This document shows, piece after piece, positions 1 through 4,790 of a stretch of 8,952 bases of DNA (position 1 is the stretch's first letter; every line of letters begins with the position of its first letter). The position numbers and the translations under genes are program-made. The DNA lies in assembly GCA_021778375.1 (NCBI GenBank), contig JAJYCM010000097.1, positions 1 to 8,952 of the forward strand. Direction: 5' to 3'. The DNA is from Bacteroidota bacterium. GTDB lineage: Bacteria > Bacteroidota > Ignavibacteria > Ignavibacteriales > Ignavibacteriaceae. The notes beneath the pieces are model-generated. The model did no database searches and was not told the DNA's origin. It worked only from the letters and a program-made list of their open reading frames with translations.

Positions 1-1
1 G

Positions 2-1054
2 AATATTTTTAACAGTATCCCCGCTAAAAGAGATACAAGAAAAGCAATAGACAATCTAGATTTCTATGTGGTTGTTGATGTAAGACCAACAGAACCTACA
101 TGGTATGCAGATGTAATTTTACCAGAAGATACTTATCTGGAACGTTACGATACTTTAATGACTGTAACGGGGTGGTACAAACAATATGTATCTCTACGAC
201 AGCCGGTTGTTAAAAGGGTACATAATACCAAACCCGGCTGGTGGATAGCAAAGGAATTAGGCAAAAGGTTGGGGTTATCAGCTTATTATCCGTATAATGA
301 TTATGAAGATGTTATTAGATATCAATTGAAAGATTCCGGAATTTCATTTACAAAACTTAAAAGAGACGGAGTTATAACCTTCCCTGCTAAACCGTTTTTA
401 GAACCCGGCGAATCTTATCAATTCAAAACTTCCGATAAAAAAGTTCACCTTTATTCAAAAGAGTTGAAAGATCTTGGCTTTGATCCAATTCCGGTTTATG
501 AACCGGTAAATGATCCCGGGAAAGGATATTTTAGATTAGTATACGGCATGATGCCGGTTCATTCGCATGGCAAGACCGAAAGTAATCCATGGTTAAATAC
601 TCTAATGTCAGAACCGCATCTTTGGATAAATGAAATTATAGGCAAAAGTATGGGCTTAAGAAATGATGAAGAAGTTATTGTAGAAAATCAAGATGGAATA
701 AGATCCGATAAAATTAAAATACTGATGACTCCCGGTATGAGACCTGACGCTGTTTATCTTCCTCACGGATTTGGGGGAAATGACAGAGGTTTACTTGATT
801 ATACTAAACGCAATATTTCTGATAACAATCTTATTTCTAGATATACAGTTGATCCCATAAGCGGAGGTACAGGATTAAGAGTTAATTTTGTCAGATTGAT
901 AAAAGACGAACAACCTCTATCACCTACCGTTGAAGTCAGCATGACAGGAGTATCCGCAAAGAAAGTATCCGGAGTTCAACAAGAGGAAGAGCAAAACAAA
1001 ACATTTAATATTCAACCGAAGAAAAAAGCATCGGCAATAAAAGAAGGATGTTAG
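2..1054 (+). CDS. Molybdopterin oxidoreductase catalytic subunit, Psr/Phs-like, C-terminal part (5' end outside window)
   Basis: The reading frame is open from the first complete codon at 2 to TAG at 1052-1054, so about 350 C-terminal residues of a larger protein are visible; no internal start needs to be assumed. The stretch W-Y-A-D-V-I-L-P-E-D-T-Y-L-E-R-Y-D (visible residues 34-50) is the conserved cofactor-domain motif of the DMSO reductase family, in the form typical of polysulfide/thiosulfate reductase A subunits. Residues of about 177-302 form the molydopterin-dinucleotide-binding domain, with H-S-H-G-K-T near 187 and L-P-H-G-F-G-G near 253. The following genes encode its ferredoxin and cytochrome b partners, so it should be the catalytic subunit of a membrane-bound enzyme, periplasmic in most relatives. 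The Tat signal and N-terminal Fe-S site lie off the window. After the domain comes an unusual polar K/E/Q-rich tail of about 40 residues ending in A-I-K-E-G-C. The true substrate cannot be read from this part; sulfur compounds are inferred from the neighbours. Confidence 0.88.
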   Translation, partial: NIFNSIPAKRDTRKAIDNLDFYVVVDVRPTEPTWYADVILPEDTYLERYDTLMTVTGWYKQYVSLRQPVVKRVHNTKPGWWIAKELGKRLGLSAYYPYNDYEDVIRYQLKDSGISFTKLKRDGVITFPAKPFLEPGESYQFKTSDKKVHLYSKELKDLGFDPIPVYEPVNDPGKGYFRLVYGMMPVHSHGKTESNPWLNTLMSEPHLWINEIIGKSMGLRNDEEVIVENQDGIRSDKIKILMTPGMRPDAVYLPHGFGGNDRGLLDYTKRNISDNNLISRYTVDPISGGTGLRVNFVRLIKDEQPLSPTVEVSMTGVSAKKVSGVQQEEEQNKTFNIQPKKKASAIKEGC

Positions 1055-1063
1055 GAGTTATAT

Positions 1064-1792
1064 ATGAGTAAATATGCAATGGTAATTGATATGGATAGAT
1101 GCATTGCTTGCCATGCATGTGAAGTGGCTTGCCGTTCGCACTATGATGTGCCGGTCCCCTATTACCGAAACTGGGTACACGATTTACGCCCTGAAGGTGT
1201 TTATCCTGATATTAAAAAAGTAAGTTATGTGGGTTTGTGTAACCACTGCGACGATGCGCCGTGTGTTAAAGCTTGTCCAACAGGCGCAACTTATAAAAGG
1301 AAAGATGGCGTTGTAGTTGTTGATAAGGATTTGTGTATAGGATGCGGTCTTTGCATTGAAGCGTGTCCTTACGGTGCAAGATACATTGATCCGGTTAAAG
1401 AAAAAGTTGATAAGTGTGATTTTTGCATTGATAGAGTGGAACAAGGAGTAGAACCTGCTTGTGTTGCGACCTGTATTGCAAGCGCAAGAATATTTGGAGA
1501 CATAGATGATCCTAGCTCTAAGGTATCGCAGTTAATTGCAAGTGGGGCACAACCTAATGTATCGTCAAAAGTAAATGTAGGACCAAACATATATTACCTG
1601 GACAGCCATAATCATTTCCCGGTAGTTCAGGCTGCGTTTCCTCCAAAAATACCTAACATGCCGACTCCGCAAAAAATGTGGACAAAGGTCTTGCGTCCTC
1701 TATTCTGGCTCGCTATCGGCGGTTCTTTCTTAGGACAGCTTGCAGCATTTTCGACACAATTATTTAAAGGCGAAAGTGACATTAAGGAGTAA
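1064..1792 (+). CDS. Four-cluster [4Fe-4S] electron-transfer subunit (NrfC/PsrB/FdnH-like) with C-terminal membrane anchor
   Basis: This 242-residue protein is the electron-transfer subunit that should carry electrons between the upstream molybdopterin subunit and the downstream cytochrome b. Sixteen cysteines fall in the standard four groups: C13/C16/C19/C23, C59/C62/C67/C71, C91/C94/C97/C101 and C118/C121/C133/C137, enough for four [4Fe-4S] clusters. A single hydrophobic helix at about 211-230 near the C-terminus resembles the anchor of FdnH/HybA-type subunits. Such an anchor would place the clusters on the same side of the membrane as the catalytic subunit. The ATG at 1064 lies 9 nt after the previous stop and has GGAG at 1054-1057, 6 nt upstream. 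The Cys-rich motif begins at residue 13, as expected for a start here. No Tat signal is seen, which is normal if it is exported together with the catalytic subunit. Confidence 0.93.
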   Translation: MSKYAMVIDMDRCIACHACEVACRSHYDVPVPYYRNWVHDLRPEGVYPDIKKVSYVGLCNHCDDAPCVKACPTGATYKRKDGVVVVDKDLCIGCGLCIEACPYGARYIDPVKEKVDKCDFCIDRVEQGVEPACVATCIASARIFGDIDDPSSKVSQLIASGAQPNVSSKVNVGPNIYYLDSHNHFPVVQAAFPPKIPNMPTPQKMWTKVLRPLFWLAIGGSFLGQLAAFSTQLFKGESDIKE

Positions 1793-1794
1793 AG

Positions 1795-2694
1795 ATGGAA
1801 AATAAAAATGTTAAACTGAATGAAGACATTGTGTTGGATCATGATTTATTAAAAGGTCCAAGGCATTTATCATTTGATGAAAAGCGAATTCTTGCAAACA
1901 GGGTTATGAAGAAACATGGAGTTGGCGGTGTAACCTTGCATTGGGTAAATGCTATGTCGTGGTTCCTTTTGATCTTTACCGGCGCAGCATTGCTTTCTGC
2001 AAGCTATTTACAATTTGCACCGACCTGGTACATAAACATGATGGACGGAATTTTTGGGACCAGAAGCGCCATGCTCCATTTTCATATTGCTATCGGAGTA
2101 TTTTGGGTTACTACACTTTTGTTATATGGTATATTTGGTTATAAAAATTATCTTCTTGATTTTGTTAAACATGATTTAACTATAGACAAAGATGATATTC
2201 GCTGGTTCCCCGCAAAAGCTAAAAACCTTGCAGGCAAGCTAAACCACTACGAAATGCCTCCACAAGGCACGTACAATGCTGGACAAAAAGCTTATGCAGT
2301 AGTAGTAGCATTCAGTACAATAACACTAATGATAACAGGTCCAATTATGGCTTTCCATATCGGATCGACAACGATAATACAGTGGTCAATGATGCTTCAT
2401 TTTGTAGCCACAATGTCTGTCTTTGCAGGAGTATTTGTTCACATTTATATGGCGGCTCTGTTCCCCGAAGAACGGCCTGCTTTCTTTTCCATGATTACAG
2501 GGAAGGTAAACGAATTGTATGCATATTTTCATCATTATAAATGGTGGACTGAAATTAAGAACGAAGAGCATGCGTTCTTTGCAGAAGAGCTAAAAAAAGA
2601 CGGTATCGACCTACCGGCATTACATGATTGTAAAAACATAGCAAACCATCAAGTTAATTCTAAGGAATACGACATGAGCGGAGATGAATTATGA
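1795..2694 (+). CDS. Dihaem cytochrome b membrane subunit (FdnI/PF01292-like) of the molybdoenzyme complex
   Basis: This 299-residue integral membrane protein should exchange electrons between the Fe-S subunit and menaquinone. It has four main hydrophobic segments, at about 50-70, 94-116, 166-186 and 196-222. Histidines in or beside them are placed like the haem b ligands of formate dehydrogenase gamma subunits: H49 (T-L-H-W), H95 or H97 (L-H-F-H), and H202 and H216 (spacing 14, as in FdnI). It is longer than FdnI (217 residues), with a charged N-terminal extension of about 40 residues and a hydrophilic, His-rich C-terminal tail of about 75. Start choice: ATG 1795 lies 2 nt after the previous stop, and AAGGAG at 1784-1789 sits 5 nt upstream of it. 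The end overlaps the next gene by 4 nt (ATGA at 2691-2694), consistent with translational coupling. A NrfD/PsrC-type subunit is ruled out by the His pattern and segment number. Confidence 0.88.
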   Translation: MENKNVKLNEDIVLDHDLLKGPRHLSFDEKRILANRVMKKHGVGGVTLHWVNAMSWFLLIFTGAALLSASYLQFAPTWYINMMDGIFGTRSAMLHFHIAIGVFWVTTLLLYGIFGYKNYLLDFVKHDLTIDKDDIRWFPAKAKNLAGKLNHYEMPPQGTYNAGQKAYAVVVAFSTITLMITGPIMAFHIGSTTIIQWSMMLHFVATMSVFAGVFVHIYMAALFPEERPAFFSMITGKVNELYAYFHHYKWWTEIKNEEHAFFAEELKKDGIDLPALHDCKNIANHQVNSKEYDMSGDEL

Positions 2695-3200
2695 AAAAAA
2701 AATTATGGGACCCCGTATTCGGCGGGATAGTTATAGGAATAAGTATCATTCTTACATTTTATGTTGCCGGTAGAGGTTTAGGCGCATCGGGAGCTCTTAC
2801 AGCATTTGCTGCAACAATACAAAACATTGTGTCGCCTTCAGTAACTCAATCCAGTCAATATTTTTCAAAATATTTTGCTAATGGTGCAAATCCTCTTGAT
2901 GATTACTTAGTTTACTTGGTTATCGGAGTAATGATAGGAAGCTTTATAGCCGGAATGGTTTCTAAGGATATGAAACTTGAAGTGTTAAAGGGACCAAACA
3001 TTTCTAGCAAAGGAAGATTATGGTATGCTCTTGCCGGAGGAATATTGGTAGGTTATGCAGCAAGAATGGCAAGAGGCTGCACAAGCGGGCAGGCATTAGT
3101 CGGAGGCGCAGAGCTTTCAGTAGGCGCATGGGCATTTATGTTCTCAATTTTTGCAGGCGGATTCGCAGTTGCATATTTTATAAGGAGGCAATGGATATGA
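2691..3200 (+). CDS. YeeE/YedE-family sulfur transport protein, half-size (first copy)
   Basis: This 169-residue membrane protein belongs to the YeeE/YedE (DUF395, PF04143) family. Members include the thiosulfate importer TsuA and the small PmpA/PmpB pair. Family signatures are G-R-G-L-G-A-S-G-A near residues 27-35 and A-R-G-C-T-S-G-Q-A-L-V-G-G-A near 127-140. C130 is the only cysteine and sits in the conserved motif that in TsuA lines the thiosulfate path. Four hydrophobic stretches are seen, at about 9-27, 73-92, 110-125 and 143-163. Full-length TsuA-type proteins contain both halves in one chain; here the halves are separate adjacent genes, so a heterodimer with the next product is likely. 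The start at 2691 overlaps the upstream stop (ATGA), with GGAG at 2680-2683. The position after the molybdoenzyme genes suggests supply or removal of the enzyme's sulfur substrate or product across the inner membrane. Confidence 0.87.
   Translation: MKKKLWDPVFGGIVIGISIILTFYVAGRGLGASGALTAFAATIQNIVSPSVTQSSQYFSKYFANGANPLDDYLVYLVIGVMIGSFIAGMVSKDMKLEVLKGPNISSKGRLWYALAGGILVGYAARMARGCTSGQALVGGAELSVGAWAFMFSIFAGGFAVAYFIRRQWI
3182..3188 (+). promoter_or_regulatory. Strong Shine-Dalgarno that decides the start of the second YeeE/YedE gene
   Basis: AAGGAGG lies inside the 3' end of the first YeeE/YedE gene. It is 8 nt upstream of ATG 3197, the usual distance, but only 2 nt from the in-frame ATG at 3191. 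This favours 3197, which also gives a 4-nt ATGA overlap like the one between the two preceding genes. Confidence 0.75.
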
Positions 3201-3790
3201 TAGGACCACTAGTAAAAAATGGTATTATTTCGGATGGAGTCAATACACTTTTTGCTGTGTTGATAGGTATGTTATTCGGCTATGCATTACAGCGTTCAGG
3301 GTTTACAAATTCAAAGAAAATAGCCGGGGCATTTTATATGAAAGACGTAGATGTTCCCGTAGTAATGTTTACAGCTATAATCACGGCTTCAATAGGTCTT
3401 TGGGGTTTGTCTCTTCTCGGTTTAATTGACCTTGGCAAATTCTATTTCCTTCCTTCATATTTATTACCTATGGTAGTTGGAGGTTTAATCTTCGGAGTAG
3501 GTATGGCAATGGGAGGTTTCTGTCCTGGAACATCAATAGCCGCAATGGTGACGGGAAAAATTGATGCAATGGTTTTTGTCGGAGGATTCTTATTAGGAAG
3601 TTTATTGTTCGGCGATTTATATCCTCTGTGGGATAAATTTTATAATTCGGGCGCTAATGGTGTCTGGCGTATCGACCAACTTCTTAATGTAAACGTTGGA
3701 TTAGCAATTCTTTTGGTTACTCTACTCGCAGTTTTCGGCAGTTTAGGAATGCGAAAATTGCAATATAAGTTCTGGGGTAAAAATGATTAA
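3197..3790 (+). CDS. YeeE/YedE-family sulfur transport protein, half-size (second copy)
   Basis: This 197-residue membrane protein is the second half-size YeeE/YedE member. It shows the family motif M-G-G-F-C-P-G-T-S at about 105-113, with C109 as its only cysteine. It also has L-Q-R-S-G-F near 31-36, a common N-terminal signature of the second module. Hydrophobic segments lie at about 15-31, 53-78, 89-105, 123-142 and 164-182. With the preceding protein it would rebuild the two-module, two-cysteine arrangement of full-length thiosulfate-transporting homologues. ATG 3197 is chosen over the in-frame ATG 3191 because of the Shine-Dalgarno at 3182-3188. The open frame continues upstream to 3020, but that part lies out of frame inside the previous gene and gives an Arg-rich, non-membrane sequence. 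The 3' end overlaps the rhodanese gene by 8 nt (3783-3790), so the three products are probably made together. Confidence 0.87.
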   Translation: MIGPLVKNGIISDGVNTLFAVLIGMLFGYALQRSGFTNSKKIAGAFYMKDVDVPVVMFTAIITASIGLWGLSLLGLIDLGKFYFLPSYLLPMVVGGLIFGVGMAMGGFCPGTSIAAMVTGKIDAMVFVGGFLLGSLLFGDLYPLWDKFYNSGANGVWRIDQLLNVNVGLAILLVTLLAVFGSLGMRKLQYKFWGKND

Positions 3791-4382
3791 ATTAAATAAA
3801 AAATATTCGTTAGTAGGCTTGGGTTTATTTATAGCATTACTTTTAGCCTTCTTCCCTACTTCATCCTTTATAAACAATCCGTTTGTTGTTGATGCTCAGC
3901 TAAAACAGCAGCATTATAATGAGACAGGAATTTTTACTATTTCTCCGATTGAAGCAGCAAAATATTATTCATATAATAATGCTAATTGTTATTGGATTGA
4001 CGTAAGAGATGCAAAAGAATTTACAAAGGAACATTTAAAGCCTGCAATTAACCAAGACATTGCACAACTTCAAAACTCCAGTTGGAATCCTGATGATTTA
4101 ATCCTTATATATGGTAATAACACCAAGGATGCTCAGGAAGCAGTTGCACTTTTGCGACAGGTAAAAAATGCCAGGGCATATGCGGTTAAAGGCGGATTTC
4201 AAGCAATTAAAGAATATTTAATCGACCCTATAGGACTAACGATAACCTCTCAGCTAAGCGATAAAGACCTTAACACTCTTATGGAGTTGAGAAGCAAACT
4301 CTCAGGTGAAAAAATTTCTACAAATCAATTGTTGGAAAAATCAAAAGGCGGCAAACAAGCAACTATTAAAGAAGGCTGTTAA
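3783..4382 (+). CDS. Exported rhodanese-fold protein lacking the catalytic Cys, with C-terminal Cys tail
   Basis: This is a 199-residue protein. Residues 1-25 (K-rich start, then a hydrophobic core at 10-25) form a signal peptide or anchor. V-D-A before Q39 could be a signal peptidase I site. The rhodanese fold follows at about 52-150, with I-S-P-I-E-A near 53-58, the hallmark W-I-D-V-R-D at 71-76, and V-K-G-G-F-Q-A-I near 135-142. The active-site loop, normally ending a beta strand as (V/I)-(V/I)-x-Y-C, reads L-I-L-I-Y-G here, so G111 replaces the catalytic Cys. Only two cysteines exist: C69, just before the W-I-D-V-R-D strand, and C199, the last residue. A polar linker after about 155 ends in K-Q-A-T-I-K-E-G-C, matching the tail of the molybdopterin subunit. 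It is probably a periplasmic sulfur-binding or docking partner rather than a classical sulfurtransferase. Its start overlaps the previous gene by 8 nt; GGGG at 3774-3777 is a weak ribosome site. Confidence 0.82.
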   Translation: MIKLNKKYSLVGLGLFIALLLAFFPTSSFINNPFVVDAQLKQQHYNETGIFTISPIEAAKYYSYNNANCYWIDVRDAKEFTKEHLKPAINQDIAQLQNSSWNPDDLILIYGNNTKDAQEAVALLRQVKNARAYAVKGGFQAIKEYLIDPIGLTITSQLSDKDLNTLMELRSKLSGEKISTNQLLEKSKGGKQATIKEGC

Positions 4383-4412
4383 AAGCATCGAAGAAAAGTA
4401 CAGTTATATTTC

Positions 4413-4448
4413 ACCAAGGTTTATCATTAGGCAATGACAAGCCTTGGT
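4413..4448 (+). terminator. Long hairpin after the sulfur operon (candidate terminator or mRNA 3' end)
   Basis: ACCAAGGTTTATCATT (4413-4428) pairs with AATGACAAGCCTTGGT (4433-4448) around an AGGC loop, giving 16 positions with one G-U pair and one A-C mismatch. It begins 31 nt after the last operon stop codon. No T-tract follows, so it is not a canonical intrinsic terminator. It could protect the 3' end of the mRNA or belong to a repeat element. Confidence 0.5.
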
Positions 4449-4518
4449 CAAACAAATTATCTCACCTATTACCAACATATCAAATAACTCACCTTACGCA
4501 TTATGATATTATCAATTG

Positions 4519-4559
4519 CCCCGACACCTGCCTACCGGTCAGGCAGGTTAATGTCGGGG
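4519..4559. repeat. Nested inverted repeat carrying the CCTGCCT/AGGCAGG palindrome
   Basis: The outer arms CCCCGACA (4519-4526) and TGTCGGGG (4552-4559) are perfect complements. Directly inside lie CCTGCCT (4527-4533) and AGGCAGG (4541-4547) around a short ACCGGTC loop, with a TTAA bulge on the right side. The inner palindrome recurs at 8885-8904, and its left half recurs at 8840-8850, so this is a dispersed repeat family. The form is known to me from Bacteroidota/Ignavibacteria genomes, but its function is unknown. Confidence 0.8.
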
Positions 4560-4580
4560 AATAAAATTATACAGGTGGGT

Positions 4581-4621
4581 TGGCTTTAGCCACATTATGA
4601 GCTAAAATGAGGCTAAAGCCA
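4581..4621. repeat. GGCTTTAGCC/GGCTAAAGCC inverted repeat, REP-like
   Basis: TGGCTTTAGCCACATT (4581-4596) and AATGAGGCTAAAGCCA (4606-4621) are complementary at 15 of 16 positions, with a 9-nt loop. The left arm is itself partly palindromic (GGCTTTAGCC). Further GCTTTAG and GGCTAAAG pieces lie at 4625 and 4683, suggesting a larger decayed element that ends near 4690. The layout resembles REP/RAYT-type palindromic units; no transposase is encoded here. Confidence 0.75.
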
Positions 4622-4643
4622 TGAGCTTTAGGGTCTATTTAAC

Positions 4644-4663
4644 CCCCGCCATTAATGGCGGGG
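4644..4663. repeat. Perfect 20-nt GC-rich palindrome
   Basis: CCCCGCC (4644-4650) and GGCGGGG (4657-4663) flank ATTAAT, so the whole 20-nt unit is a perfect palindrome in an AT-rich setting. It lies 22 nt after the GGCTTTAGCC hairpin and is probably part of the same composite repeat. An operator site is possible but less likely given the repeat context. Confidence 0.75.
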
Positions 4664-4705
4664 CAATAGGGAAAAAACATGCGGCTAAAGAATTCTCCGG
4701 GATGC

Positions 4706-4735
4706 TTTAAAAACTTTCCGATATTTTACTATATT
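4706..4735 (+). promoter_or_regulatory. Possible sigma70-like promoter for the AAA+ gene
   Basis: TTTAAA (4706-4711; four of six matches to TTGACA) is followed after 18 nt by TATATT (4730-4735; five of six matches to TATAAT). It is the first AT-rich stretch after the hairpins and lies about 50 nt upstream of the TTG start. AT-rich DNA makes such matches by chance, and the sigma factor preference of this lineage is unknown. Confidence 0.25.
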
Positions 4736-4739
4736 ACAT

Positions 4740-4790
4740 ATGTATCTAAGAGATTTTAGAGAAATTCAACCTGGAGATATTCTCAATTGA
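4740..4790 (+). CDS. Possible 16-codon leader ORF overlapping the TTG start of the AAA+ gene
   Basis: The ATG at 4740 opens a 16-residue frame (M-Y-L-R-D-F-R-E-I-Q-P-G-D-I-L-N) that ends at TGA 4788-4790. Its stop overlaps the TTG start codon at 4787 as TTGA, an arrangement suited to translational coupling. It has no clear ribosome site of its own, and if the nearest promoter is real, its ATG would lie almost at the transcript start. It could also be chance, or the remains of an original ATG start separated from the main frame by an indel. Confidence 0.25.
   Translation: MYLRDFREIQPGDILN
4773..4776 (+). promoter_or_regulatory. Ribosome binding site for the TTG start
   Basis: GGAG is 10 nt upstream of TTG 4787. 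The spacing is slightly long, but it is the only purine-rich match near any possible start of this gene. Together with the rare TTG it predicts modest translation. Confidence 0.5.

Larger units (their letters stand above)
4383..4786. other. Non-coding, repeat-dense spacer between the operon and the AAA+ gene
   Basis: No convincing gene is present in this 404-nt stretch on either strand. It holds the post-operon hairpin (4413-4448), a nested hairpin (4519-4559), a GGCTTTAGCC hairpin (4581-4621), a GC-rich perfect palindrome (4644-4663), and an AT-rich segment (about 4701-4760) just upstream of the large gene that could carry its promoter. The four structures crowd into about 250 nt, which suggests an accumulation site for REP-like repeats. 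Confidence 0.8.

Noticed and set aside
1184..1842. Reverse-strand open frames opposite the Fe-S and cytochrome b genes
   Set aside because: They lie opposite well-supported genes, show no recognisable domain, and their composition follows from the sense-strand codons.
3020..3196. In-frame upstream extension of the second YeeE/YedE gene to ATG 3020
   Set aside because: The extra residues are Arg-rich and read out of frame through the conserved A-R-G-C-T-S-G region of the first YeeE/YedE gene; the strong AAGGAGG at 3182 fits ATG 3197.
4413..4448. Canonical rho-independent terminator
   Set aside because: The stem is strong, but no T-tract follows on either strand; it was kept only as a candidate terminator or 3'-end structure.
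4383..4786. Insertion sequence remnant with a transposase
   Set aside because: The inverted repeats are short hairpins rather than a pair of terminal repeats, and no transposase fragment can be read in any frame.
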